From: Dysidea avara
Taxonomy: Eukaryota; Porifera; Demospongiae; Dictyoceratida; Dysideidae
Length of the DNA stretch: 64,000 nt
Direction of reading: 5' to 3'
Assembly: GCF_963678975.1 (NCBI RefSeq)
Contig: NC_089281.1
Location: 1,426,001 to 1,490,000 of the forward strand
How positions within the stretch are numbered: position 1 is the first letter of the stretch; each line of letters begins with the position of its first letter. Below the pieces are notes generated by a model that was not told the origin of the DNA, did not search any database, and saw only the letters and a list, made by a program, of their open reading frames with translations. This document shows positions 48,627-60,696 of the stretch, one piece after another. Position numbers and translations under genes: made by a program.

Positions 48627-49055
48627 AGTGCTGGGCATATACAGTATACCCATAACAGTTGATAGCATACAAGTTACAATACTTAGTCTTAAGGTTGAAA
48701 CTGTATGATAATACCTTTGTCATCTTTATCCATTACAAGTGTAATTACATTGACTCTTTGAACTACTGCCCACTGCATTGCATTGACCATTGTAAACATA
48801 TCTGTGTATTTACTTAGCACCTTTCAAAATGGTAGAAAGTATAATATATGCTAGTACATGATACCAGAATATCTAATGGTATAGCTACACTCTCAATGAG
48901 GATGCAGTGCAAGGCTTGCCAAAATTAGACCACACCATTTTACAAGCTTACATAGGTCACGTCAGTTCTATATGACAATAACTCCTAGCTATCATATCAT
49001 GACATAAATATATATCACGATACAAAAGAATATATTCATTATATTGCCCAGCACT
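48627..49055. mobile_element. MITE with AGTGCTGGGCA ends
   Basis: AGTGCTGGGCATATACAGTAT and ATATTGCCCAGCACT form inverted ends about 430 bp apart. The AGTGCTGGGC tip is widespread among hAT-like nonautonomous elements. Confidence 0.65.
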
Positions 49056-49091
49056 AGTCTCTAACCAGTTTAGAGAACCTCTCACCATAGT

Positions 49092-49255
49092 AATCTTCTC
49101 TATATGAGGCCACCAATCTTACAAAGCGAGAAGGGAAATGTTTCCTTCCACTCCTCGTCCCTTTTTCTTTCCCATAAGGTTATAGCTTGTACAGTAATTG
49201 ATCGTTATGTGGTATACATAGATATTGTTTACTGTGAATCTTACATGGTAATCGG
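49092..49255. repeat. Dispersed repeat shared with 6,045-6,205
   Basis: CTTCTCTATATGAGGCCACCAATCTTACAAAG ... CCTTCCACTCCTCGTCCC ... TTTACTGTGAATCTTACATGGTAA. It lies about 115 bp before copy B starts, followed by two GATTGGTGATAACCAG units. Copy A has no such sequence at its edge. Confidence 0.7.
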
Positions 49256-49493
49256 TGATAACCAGGATTGGTGATAACCAGGATTGGTGATAGTGTTTGT
49301 AATTAAAACACCAAAATTGATCATCTACTAGAAAACATTAATTTTGACTTGTCCATAATTACCAGATTTGAAGAGGGAAATCCTGCCATTTGTACCAAAC
49401 ATTCAACCACCATTCCTTATATCCTATATGTAACAACTAGTATTAATGTATTCACTGTACACATTATACATGACATGTGGTCATAGTAAAGTT

Positions 49494-49602
49494 TTAACTA
49501 TTACACAGTTCAGTAAAGAAGTCTGAAGGATCCAGAGGCTTTGCAAAATTCAATGCTATTTCTTCAATCAACTTCTTCCTTAGAACATGAGGAGGTGAAT
49601 AT
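49494..49602 (-). CDS. RALGAPB: RALGAPB copy B, last exon
   Basis: YSPPHVLRKKLIEEIALNFA ... TELCNS and TAA, protein identical to copy A. The upstream intron is 57 bp. The GGGCAG acceptor is the only one that keeps the frame here, which also settles the choice in copy A. Confidence 0.92.
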
Positions 49603-52600
49603 CTGCCCAGGAAGGAAATCAAATAAGTAAACAAGACAACCAAGAGTTATCTTAATTACCCTTCTGTCTCCATTCTGTGTCGACTACAAATGTTGAGACA
49701 AGTTTGTCTCACTAGTGGAGCAAGGATCCTCTGGCTGACTATCATACCATCACACAATGGGCCCACATAATGGTGTCTACATGAAAAACAACACTTGGTC
49801 ACACCTTCACTTAACAATGACATCATAAACCAGATGTGGGGGTGGGGGGTAGGTGTCATAACATTACTATAGCAATGAGGATAAGTGAGAAACACCACCT
49901 TGTCTAGAATGATGTGGTGATTCTGTTGGGTAATTTAATAGTAAATATTTTTATATGTTTTCTTTGAAGTAATAAAATAACTTAACAACATCAACCTTGG
50001 GGACTTTTATGAAGATGTACAAGTTTTCAAAGTCAAATGTCAGAAGCCATCATTAGTAAAATCATTAATGTATACTAGACCATAAATAAAGTAATAACAA
50101 ATGTTCCTCTAACCTATAAGATGTAATACGGGTACTAATACGATACAGTCCTGATGACAATGGATGAATGAATATAACAGGTAGGGTGAAGTCTGATCCT
50201 TTTTTAGTCAGTGTTGAGAAGTAACCAGATGAGACATTTACTGGTGAATGGAGTGAGGCAGTTAGTTCAGCTACAGGGAACTCCAGTCGATCTTCAAACC
50301 TCTCCAACCATGCAACAATAACGGCACAGTCTTGTGGCCGGTGGACTCTACGACGTGCTGGAGTCTCCAACTGTTCTGTACCCTTGACTTTTGTTGCTCG
50401 TGCTGGAGAGGGATCACCAGAGTCTGGTACACGGACCATGGCTGTGAGATATACAAACAGGACAAACATCAGTGGTACAAATAGCGGTACTGCTAAACAC
50501 ACAGATATGCAAACAAAGCAAACCAGAAAATCTTTTGGTAGTGTACATGTATACCCAATGGAGCAATGGGACTCCTGTGTACTAATCCAGTGCTATGAGT
50601 CAGTGTAGTAAAATTCTAGACTACTGAAGTACCCCACAAGAGGCGGCAGCATGTGTCCTGGGTGAAGGTGTGAACATTTGAAGTCTCACCTGAACCTCGC
50701 CCATTATACAACCAGAAGGCATTAGCTTTCCTAGTCAACACCACGTCCCCCTAACACAATTGGGGCCAAATAACATGTCCTCATTTATACAACTGATCAT
50801 GAGTACAGTTTCTTGCTCAAGGAAACGACAACAACAACCAGGTATCACATACACTTAACGAGCACTTACGATTTGTTTTGTTTGTAACAAATGGATGCCA
50901 TTACAACAAGGTGAATATCACAGGTTTTAACTAGCAGTATAGCTATATAATTGTTCTGTAATTGTATACACATTTGCCTCCTCCATAAACCACTAACTCT
51001 GCTCACTTTGCAGAAAATACAGTTCCTTATAAAATTATAAACTACCACATCATCTAACAGGTTTGGTATGAAGCTACAACCAGTGAAATAGTACACTACA
51101 AGTTTTCTATAAATGTTATCAGATACACTTCCCCTAATGTGGGTACTATCATGATGATGATACAATCCCTACACCACATAATGATGGCACATGCTTACTA
51201 TATAGTTGGACTTCTTCAAAACACAAAGTTCTATAGAATATTATTAACCCAAAAGTTCTTGTGTTGTGAAAATGAGGATGCTACCAATGGGCCTAAACTA
51301 CATATAACCCTGTGTGTGAAACTAGCACTCCATGAGCCTGGCACTATGGGGTTTAGAGACCATCTTAATCTGTGATAGTTACTGGATGTGACTATTCTAA
51401 GCTTTGTTTAGTTTTTAACCATATGTATTACCTAGCAACCATTCTTTATACTGATATATAGCCATACATGTATGGAACTATCATTATTTATTTATTAAGT
51501 TTTTGCTATTGGACGTTCGTAATTAGGTGTGTATTTGTTTTAATTGTAATATATGGCAGTGTAAGTGTTTCTATAAATAGTGCAACAGAATGCACACACA
51601 TCATGCTAAATATAGAATGAGACCATAATATTTGCCTTATTAGTAACATGAAAACAAGCAGTGGAGCACAGCTGCAGAAATTATGAATTGTACAAAAATT
51701 GTTCACTTAATCATTTTGGTCTATATGACTACAATGATGATACTTACATGAACCAACATTTCCACCAGAATCAGACGAGTCCATGGAACGGACACTGGAA
51801 TTGGAATTACTCCAGGCAGAACTCCGTACCACGGGAGTGACAAAGGCCACCTCATGAATGGAGTCAGTGTAATAAGTGAACGGAGTATGTGGTATCTGAG
51901 CCTGTACTATCAGGGGCTTACTACCCTGAGTATCATCACTTAATGGATGCAGTTTCCCCTTGAAGCCTGGGTGAGTAGCTGGGTCCACCACCCAACCTAG
52001 ACCTTGTAGTAACTTCTGGAACTCTTTAGGTTGAGCTACCAATTGTTGTTGCTAGAGTGAAAGGGAAGAACACCATATACCACAATATTGTATGTCATTG
52101 TTAAGTGACTACCAAAGGATTGTTAAAATGTGTTTTCCAAGGAGAAGTAATTTGTGAGTAGCTCAATTATATAATTACAATATAATATTTACTAGGAAGT
52201 CTACATCATGTGACATCACAGATTGTTTTACTGTTCTTAGTAGTACTTATAGAGATTGTATCATTAAGTCTCTTATAAGTTTCCATGAATTGGCAGCTAT
52301 TTTAAAATTCTCACTGTTGTCTGTTAGTATTCAATAGTTCCATTTCATGACAGTTAGTGAATAGATGAAAATCATCACCAAACAATGGTGAAGCCACTAC
52401 ACTGTATAGGTTACTTACAAGATGGGAAACAAAGGAGTGTAAGTAATAATATTGTCAGTAATAGCGACAATGACCAGTGGTGATTAAGGAGGGGCTTCCC
52501 ATTTAGGACAATAATTATCATGTAAAACAGTGCAGTCTCTCAGGTAGTAATTGCTTGATATGATAATTTAATGAACAGCACTCTTATGAATTACTGACCT

Positions 52601-55016
52601 GTGTTGCTAGGATATCATCTACCTTAGTAACCCCATCCTTCACATACAACATGAACACATTGTCAGTGTAACGTGATGGTAGTCGGTCGAGGTTGGCAAG
52701 TGATGCTGAGAAGTTTGGTAGCTTGCTATCTAACATCACCAGTGATGGCTGTCCTGTTGGTTGTTGTGCCTACAACACAAGTCATGACAAGTACAAGTAG
52801 CTACAAGGATATTTTAAAAGAAGAAATAAAAATAACAAAACAATCAACTTCAGTCTTATATGTAGCTTGTCAATATACTGAAGTAGAGACTCTATGTCAA
52901 CTAGTATAGTCACAGGTGTAGATGACCTCCCTTGTTACATTGCTTTTTATTTCTATGATCCCTCTATAACTTTTCTTAGTAAATTTCATAGTTATGACTG
53001 GTGAACCTGTACATTCTTCAATAGATACACTAATTTCTTGTCTGAATGCACGTCCTGACAATCAATTACTGAAAGTGAAGTGGCCATTGTGCTTCATTTT
53101 CAGCTTTGTTCCACCTGTTATAATATGGCACTACAAATGAAGAACAGTACGAGAAGTGCCTCTGCAATCAATCCAGTCACTATGGCAACATGTGAAAGTC
53201 AACACAAGGAATTTATCACGTGCTACCCACAAATCAATAATGTACTGTACTAAGGAAAGCTGCTAAAGAGTACGCTATGTCTTAATCCACAGATGACTTT
53301 ATAAAATTAGTTTATTGTTTACCTTTCTACTAATCCCAAAAACTGAAACAAAACAACTACCCTATACTTAATGACTCAGTTATATTAACAACTGGACCAT
53401 ACACTGCTAATGTCTTCATCATAATAGTACACTTAATTACATGATGCCAAATATGGCAGAAACATTTGTTAGAGAGACATACACAAATAAGTTATCAGAT
53501 TTACAGACTACAGGAGGAAGATAATAAAATGTCATTTGAATAAGTAGGGGAATACCGACATGTTATCTGTCTGCTCATGTTTTCCTTATTAGTAGTTAAA
53601 ATATTTAAAACATACAGCAATTCCTTGTATGGCGTCCACCAAACAGTCACCATATAATGCCATAATGTAGACAATGAATGCATTTCATGAAAGAACAGGA
53701 ATGTGGGCTAGCCTCAAATATAACTGTGACATTGTGGATTATCAACATGACTATAGCTCAGAAATGACCAAATTAGAATTACCACAAGACCTTTACTAAG
53801 CCATGTAGCAAACAATTAGCAAGGAAACTTCACCGAAATATACACAACTACAAAATTGATGTTGTATGAAATAAGACATATATGTGTTAATAGGAAGTAG
53901 TAGGCCAGTATTCCTATGATATCACTTGATGATAAATTTCCTTATATAATATACTATGATCTAACACATTAGTGGAACCATAGATAATATACCCTCCTGG
54001 ATTGGAAACTGCACCGCGCACCCATAGACTTTGTACAAGAACCAGTGTCCTTAGGCTGGTTTCGCACCTCAAATTTAATCCTATTACAGCAGAACGGTGG
54101 CATTAACGACTATATTTTGTAACGAGAATGACTTAAGGTGTTGTTATGATAATTGCTTTGGTTAGTTAGACCACTTCACGTCACTTTTGGTTGGAAGTCT
54201 TACAATGGCGGATTACATGCTTTGGGGGAAGCACATTCTTGGCTAAAGTAAGTGCTGTAGGTAGAAAAAGAAAGTATCACAAGGTTAACTATGCTATAAA
54301 GAATTGCCTTGGCTAAATAATACGCCTTCCCATAACTTCTTTGGCAGTTTTTTGAGATGGTGTATTTGGCAAAACGGGAAGCATATTCTCTCTGTGATTC
54401 TAAACAGTATCGCCACACAATTTATACTACAAAGTCATCAAATAATGCTCTATGGTATGGTCTGGGTGTGAAGGTGTAGCGTACATGGTTTCGATGTTTT
54501 CCTTGAATGTGTCCAAACCATCACATCTTGTGTTCAGTTTCGCTTCTACCGTTCACACAATAAAGAGCCAATTTGCCTCGAAACTCACTGTTGGCTTCCA
54601 AAACATCTTGAGAAAGAACTCTTTACTAGTGGTGAGTCTTGTTTCACCCAGAGAAACTTGTCTTGTTATTGAAGGAGCGTGAAACCAGCATGTAACCAGT
54701 GGAGCTTACTAGTTTCCAATCCAGGGGGGTATATTATCTATGGTGGAACACTTTACCATTTATAGTGTGTACATGTGATGGGTAGGGATGTAGTAATACA
54801 GTGAAACCTTATAAGGCTGGTTTCAGGTCAAACCTTCTTGCCTTAATAAAACGGGTGGTAACATTAGATTGGGAATTTACTTCCTATTTGGAGACTCTAA
54901 ACTTGATCAAGCACTATGGATTCTATTTTTGATTGTAATAAAGTTAGAAATCAGCATCATATTAAAAGCCAACTTTATAACTGGCCCACTTCTAGCAGAC
55001 AACACACACACTACAT

Positions 55017-55087
<71 letters not shown>

Positions 55088-58000
55088 CTAACTACATACA
55101 CACACCAGGCCTGCCAACCTGGAAAGTAAAAAAATCTTGAGATTTCTGTACCTTTATTGTAGTATTGCAGTGTGTAGTAAAAAAAAACTGGTAGATGCTA
55201 TGCTGAGACAAAAAAAAAAAAAAAAAAAAAAAGGTCTCGACTTTTCTCAAAAACCGTGAGATTCGATCTGCTGCCCTTGAGCAGGGTAGTGAAACCGTGA
55301 GACTCACAGTAAACCCGTGAGAGTTGGCAGGCCTGACACACATACACATGGATAGAGAGGTAGAGCCCTAATTTCTATTGTTTATAATTCATGCATTTAA
55401 ATGCCACAATTGGTACACAAAGCTGCCATGCAGGGATGACTAAATATCTTGTTGAGTGGTCACATTCAATCACAGTTAAGCCTCAGCAAAAATGGACTAA
55501 AATTTCTTGTCCCAAATATTACAGAGAAATTCTTATAACTACAAGTAACATTGACAAGAATCATTGTAACACTTCATATAGCAAGTGTCAATTTGGTAGT
55601 GGCCATTATGTTATTAACATATAGATCATGAGACCATATAAGTATTATGGTCATAATTATACAAAATTCCTTTTGGAAGAGATAAAAATAGCTCTGCTTT
55701 TGCCCAACAAAGATATCAGTATTTATTCATGCTTAAAGAATAATTGAATAATCAGTCGTTTTGTTCACAACTATTGGAATAGTAAAAATTGCTATTTGTT
55801 TCAGCACTAATATCATCAAATATTATCCAATTTGTTACATGTAACTTGTCTGGGGCTCTGGTTATGAGCAGAGAGTTCATGCATGGTAAGGCAAGTCATT
55901 CACAACTATTATTATGTATCAGTCATACTCACATACAGGTGTGGTGTGGGCAGTGGGTAAATTAAAGAGTGACATAACATGTTACTGTCTATATGGTATT
56001 TTTTAACAAGTGGATTATCTTTTATCATGAAAATAGTTAAAATATTAGAATATCTAGACATCTCAATACACTACAGGCAGTGCCATACTGGAAAATAAAA
56101 GTGCAAAAGTGATGGAAAGTGAGCGTTTGCAAAATTACATACCTTGAAAAATACCGTGTATATGGTACTAGGCCCAAAATATAACGGCTACATGCCAAGT
56201 GTTCCCAATACCATCAGTACAGGGTCATATGGTAAACCACACTCTAATTCAGCTGGATAAAACACCAAACTATTTTTCACAGTCTGAACTCCAGCAGTTA
56301 TAGATTTGATTTGATCTTTGTCTTTTCTTGTGAATAGCTCAGTAGTTAGAAGGTATATTAGTGAAGGAACAGGTCAGCGCTGAAATATAAGCTTCAATGG
56401 TATGTATGTGTGTACATGTCCATAACAGAGGAAGAGGTAGTCATGCTACTACTACCAATAATGTGGAGCATCATTCAGTGGATGGCTTCACTTTACTGGT
56501 TCAATGGTGTGTGCGGAAGGTCAGTTATTACAAATTCTGTGACAAGTATTTCAATTCTTGATGTGCAGCAATCTTTATCAGTAAATAAACATGTCTTGCC
56601 TACCCTTAACCCAGTAATGAGAGCAAACATCATGTAACAAACAGGTTACACAGGGTTACAACAGGTTACACAGGATTATAACAGGTTACACAGGATTACA
56701 ACAGGTTACACAGGATTAAAACATCAAGATGATGATAACCCATAAATTCACTGAGATTGACGCTTAACAACAACAAAAAAAAAGCCAGACCAGAACATGT
56801 AGTCTGAGGTAAGCTCCAAAGTAGCCACAACTTATAACTTGTTACTAAGCAGACAATGTTAAACATGTTCTAAGAATTAACAAGCGTGATTCCCTTCGTA
56901 GAATTCTCTGTGGTTTGTGATAAATGTTTATTATTAAGATGTTCAAAAATCACCTACAGCTTCCTGCTGCAAATTCCAGTAAATGACTACACTGAATTCA
57001 ACTTCAGTGCAACCATTTGTCTCTAAACACGTTGGGACCATGTTGTAACATCCTTACTTGAGAGGTGGCAGGGACTACATGTGTGTACATCATTATTAAT
57101 TAAGTTAGCATGGTAGGAACCAAAAAATTAAATATGCACTGAAGCATGATTAGCTAGCCAGAGAGTAATATAGTTTTGGTGATTTTCAGTTAAATTTCCA
57201 CCATTGTTTGGTTGCAATAACGATGATAATGGGATGGTTAGGGTCATCGATATGATTTTACTAACACTTATCACAATATCCGAAGCTGATTTCTGCCAGT
57301 TTGATGTTATCACGAGTATTCTGTTTCCAATTTTGCTGTATACTCAGTGACAGTGTTTGTCCAGAGAAGCCATTCCACCTCATAAAAATCTTGCGAATCT
57401 TTTACATGTAACTGCCTCAAAAGTCTTCACATGATATATTATCACTACAGCTGTGTGTCCAGCATACTTGTCTTTATTTGGTCAGGAAATATATTTTCAA
57501 GTACCTTATTCAGTGGTTGATATTGTCAATTGTAATACTAGGGATCATGTTGGGGATTAACCTTGTTTACATGTTAAACTATCAATGATATTTTATTTAG
57601 CTGGGTATAAAATAATGAGCCAACATGGTTTTTTCTACACTATTACCCACAACTTAATTACCGAGGCTACAGGCCTAAGTGTTTAGAAATTTCCCTGAGC
57701 AAAGTGGAGCCAAATCTAGTCTATATTCATCAAGCAAAAATCATGGTAAGCCAACAATGAAATAGCCTTACTGGGAGATTACTTTGTGGACAAGACAGGT
57801 GACATTAGCACTAACACACTAATGCACAATGCAGTGCTGACACTACAAAATTGAAAGGTAAATGTGTTAACAACCACAGGTTGTTGCTTTCCCACAGGTT
57901 ATCAACTCACTAGCTACCCACCACAGATTTGTATTCTAGATTACAATAAAAAAATATATTGCGTAAAATTTTCCAAATGCTAAAAATTAAACCTTAAAAT

Positions 58001-58204
58001 AAAATAGCCTAAAAATTAACACAACTTTACTAAATGCCCCAAAAAAACATTTTGACCAAACTCAAAATCCATACATATTAACATTTCATATCTCAATAAA
58101 ATAAACTACACAAAAATCCCCTGTTAGTTACCTGTAAGGCTTCAGTGCTGGCCAGTCCCAAGTGAGACAATACCAGTCGAGCAGTTTGGTAGCTTCTGCA
58201 AATA
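49494..58204 (-). CDS. RALGAPB: Ral GTPase-activating protein subunit beta, 3' part, intact (copy B)
   Basis: Six exons on the minus strand (58,132-58,204; 52,599-52,769; 51,748-52,051; 50,114-50,441; 49,660-49,776; 49,494-49,602), separated by introns of 5,362, 547, 1,306, 337 and 57 bp. All phases agree and there is no internal stop. They encode about 366 C-terminal residues, corresponding to the Rap/Ran-GAP-like region of the human beta subunit, which supports the catalytic alpha subunit in switching off RalA and RalB. Key blocks in order: YQTARLVLSHLG, MLDSKLPNF, RYTDNVFMLYVK, LGWVVDPATHPG, VIVAWLERFEDRLEFPVAEL, PVIFIHPLSSGLYRI, DGMIVSQRILAPLVRQT and YSPPHVLRKK. The start codon and roughly the first 1,100 residues should lie beyond 64,000. 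Assignment is from recalled human sequence; I am confident of the family. Confidence 0.92.
49660..49776 (-). CDS. RALGAPB: RALGAPB copy B, penultimate exon
   Basis: HHYVGPLCDGMIVSQRILAP, LVRQTCLNICSRHRMETEG. It keeps the Thr of the family consensus RQT, unlike copy A. Confidence 0.93.
50114..50441 (-). CDS. RALGAPB: RALGAPB copy B, 328-bp exon
   Basis: Begins after TATATCTCACAG, phase 1 to 2. A basic Pro-rich linker (MVRVPDSGDPSPARATKVKG, then TPARRRVHRPQD) leads into CAVIVAWLERFEDRLEFPVA, a Ser/Thr-rich stretch, then PVIFIHPLSSGLYRI. Human has VVWVERYDDIENFPLSEL and VIFIHPLNTGLFRI. The first Ser codon is split by the intron. Confidence 0.93.
50442..51747. other. RALGAPB copy B intron with SINE tail
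   Basis: Contains the head-less SINE body at about 50,625-50,850 and the segment (51,050-51,480) that is found inverted at 8.16-8.48 kb. No exon needed or seen. Confidence 0.6.
51748..52051 (-). CDS. RALGAPB: RALGAPB copy B, Rap-GAP-type exon
   Basis: QQQLVAQPKEFQKLLQGLGW, VVDPATHPGFKGKLHPLSDD, IPHTPFTYYTDSIHEVAFVT, then a Ser-rich tail. 304 bp, phase 0 to 1. Confidence 0.93.
52599..52769 (-). CDS. RALGAPB: RALGAPB copy B, 171-bp exon
   Basis: Same protein as copy A here (AQQPTGQPSLVMLDSKLPNF ... KVDDILATQ), flanked by GTGTTGTAG and GTCAGT. Confidence 0.93.
53979..54742. mobile_element. 764-bp inverted-repeat element with 7-bp target duplication, copy B only
   Basis: CATAGATAATATACCCTCCTGG ... 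GATTGGAAACT at the left and AGTTTCCAATCCAGG ... GGGTATATTATCTATG at the right form ~32-bp inverted repeats with one indel. Flanks are GTGGAAC at 53,972-53,978 and 54,743-54,749; copy A has a single GTGGAAC (about 28,342). The interior is less AT-rich than its surroundings and contains GAAACCAGC / GCTGGTTTC subterminal inverted words. Two short open frames (54,200-54,418 minus, 54,452-54,682 plus) show no recognisable domain. Confidence 0.93.
55017..55088. repeat. CACG tetranucleotide array, copy B only
   Basis: About 18 uninterrupted GCAC units. Copy A has only a short CA-rich stretch (about 28,601-28,620). The Arg-Thr-His-Ala and Cys-Val-Arg-Ala open frames are products of the repeat. Confidence 0.95.
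55106..55335. mobile_element. 230-bp MITE, copy B only
   Basis: CAGGCCTGCCAACCTGG at the left and GTTGGCAGGCCTG at the right. Inserted into CA repeats, so the apparent 8-bp duplication ACACACAC / ACACACAT is not decisive. The interior has a GAGAC-A(23)-GGTCTC core (about 55,205-55,238) and three CCGTGAGA words. hAT-like by its CAG tips (inference). Confidence 0.85.
58132..58204 (-). CDS. RALGAPB: RALGAPB copy B, 73-bp exon (intact)
   Basis: ICRSYQTARLVLSHLGLAST, EALQ, phase 2 to 0. CGA at 58,177-58,179 encodes the Arg that is a stop in copy A. The acceptor TTGTTCCAG was chosen for its pyrimidine tract and because it gives the same spacing as human between CKPP and FQTAR. The start of this exon assumes the preceding exon is like that at 38,540-38,631. 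Confidence 0.9.
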
Positions 58205-59510
58205 CTGGAACAAGACAGGAACAATGACATGGCAGATTACAACATTACAGGATATTGGAAAGTTTACTGATATCATCACTTTGACTGGAGCCTTACAACA
58301 ACAACAACCTGAAATATGCCTCAGGCATAACATATTTATTTATTGTCAGGTACACTGTTTAATTATGACCAATAATAAACAATAAATAAACAAAGTTAGG
58401 TTCAAAAAAAAGAAGAAAAAAAGGAAGATGCATAATTTTCCCACAGACCATATAACAAGCTAATCTATTGTGAACACTTTTTATGACAAAGGAACAATCA
58501 TATTAACACGGACAAATTAACACAGTTAATACTCCATTCACAATATAAACAGCTGTGGCTGTGTAGCTAATACCAAATTTGAAGGACTTGCCATATATAG
58601 AAAATGGCCAGTTTTTTTAAATCAATAAAAGTACCTTAAATCCTTGGCATCATATATACAGTCCTGTACGTGACCAGTCATGTGAAATAAAATTAATATT
58701 TTGTTTTTAATAGCTCATAATTTTGACCAATTAATGATTCAATACCACAACATATGGTATGGTTCCACACCAGAGAACAACAGATGGTCATTGACTACCC
58801 CACACATATAAGGGTTAGGGTTATTGTTGTTAATACTGTTCAGGATTTGATGGTTATGTCTATGATGCTTATACCGGATGGCAGACAAAACATTTAGTCT
58901 ATACATACCCATGCACTCAGGATTATCTGAGCAATGATCCTAGTAACATGGACTACAACAATAGACAATCCCAACATGTACTGTAAAGCACAAACAATTG
59001 TGCAGGTCAAAAGTTGTGAGTACTGGCCATTATCAAACAGTGGTGGCTGCTGACCAGTGTAGGTACTGCAGTGATATCATTGATGAAAGCCTTTGTATGG
59101 TTACAGCTTACAAACAATGTCACTAATAATCCACCACTAGCTACAATCTGTACACAGAGAAAACTTACTAAACTAAGAATTGAATAAAACTAAGCAGAAC
59201 TACAAACACTATACACAACTATATACAACAAATGTCAGTTCCAATTTATACAACAAAACACTCCAGTGTATCAAACTGTCTAGTTCTTGTACTGAACACA
59301 ATGTCACCAATGTGTACTTCATGACCTCATTAATAACATTCAATACAACCAGTTTGGGTTCAATTGCTCCTAAGGCAGAGTATGTGTCTTGTACATGCAA
59401 TTTCCTAATTTGGTGACTGGACTTGAGAAAAGTAAAGCAGGCGACTCCTTGTACTGAATGATATCAAAATGTATCCTATACTGTGGCTGGCTTCACACTA
59501 CAAAAGCAGT

Positions 59511-59620
<110 letters not shown>

Positions 59621-60111
59621 AAACATGGGTCAAATTGTGAGAAAATACTCAAAAAATACCACCTTTTTGCAAATTAGGTCAAATTCATAGTTAGTACCCA
59701 TTATTGGTTGATCATGGAAGTAACGGAACAATTAGAGATTAATCTAGTGTGAACACAACAATCATTATCATCATCCTAACGTGGAACTAAAAGTTAATTC
59801 CACTAACTATAGCAGTAGTTACATTTATGGGTTAGCTTATACTATTACCATATATGTACAACCAAATTGAAGGACTTGTAAAGTGACCAGTTTTTCTATC
59901 AAATGAAAGTGCCTAAAATAAAAGTCTGTCCTGTATGTGATCAGATGTGGGAATTAGCCATCACATATAACAGGTTTTATATAATGACTTTAATTGGACA
60001 ACTCTAGTTGCAACTTATATATACAGAATAACTAACGAATGATTAAAACACTGAAAGACACCATGTAATGATTTATGAAAGTTCTGAAAAGCAGAATTTT
60101 ATATGTGTATA

Positions 60112-60285
60112 GGGTAGGACCTGAACCTCTCTATAAAGGACACATTGGGTACAGAATTTTAGACCTAGCTATATTTTTTTCAGAGATAATCTTGAGCCAG
60201 ACTTGTTGGGACCAAAATCTGTGTCCCTATAAGGGGTATTACTATTGTGTCTATAATTTGAAGAGTTGTTAAGAGAGGTTCCACC
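60112..60285. mobile_element. Decayed GGAACCTCTCTATA-type MITE, copy B
   Basis: Counterpart of 33,597-33,780, with a better right end (GTTAAGAGAGGTTCCACC) and only one AAGGGGTATTACTA unit. Confidence 0.55.
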
Positions 60286-60334
60286 GTTTGTCTGATTTTT
60301 GCATGCCTGTTATAAGGAAAACTGACATCTTGCA

Positions 60335-60696
60335 ATGGACTTTATCCACAATGACGTCACAAGCACAAGATGGCCACGTTATTTGGGGGACCAATGTACA
60401 GACGCCTATGGAGAAATTGTTTTGATCGATCATATTTCAGCCAGGGAAGGAGATATCGAGCTCTAAGCAGCAGGTACAGTATGGTTACAAGACAATGTAA
60501 TGAATTATTTGTATAACATGCTGGAAAATGGAGACAACGTTCGTTTGTAATATTTTTTGTTACTTTATACTCATATCTAGATTGCTTCATAAGTGAAATA
60601 TGATCAATCAAACGATTTCTCCAAGGTGCCTGTACATTGGTCCCCCAAATAATGTGGCCATCTTGTGTTCATGATATCATTGTGGATAAAGTCCAT
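60335..60696. mobile_element. Element with ~100-bp inverted repeats, copy B
   Basis: Counterpart of 33,835-34,211, 15 bp shorter, with arms diverged from each other to the same extent as in copy A. Confidence 0.8.

Larger units (their letters stand above)
52770..58131. other. RALGAPB copy B 5.4-kb intron
   Basis: Longer than in copy A because of the 764-bp and 230-bp elements and the CACG array. Around 53,640-53,860 it differs wholly from copy A (27,970-28,020), so one copy has had a deletion or replacement. No exon seen. Confidence 0.65.

Noticed and set aside
54200..54682. Two frames within the 764-bp element as transposase remnants
   Set aside because: No recognisable domain, and they overlap subterminal repeats.
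54869..55140. Ala-Arg-Thr-His repeat proteins
   Set aside because: Translations of the CACG array, absent from copy A.
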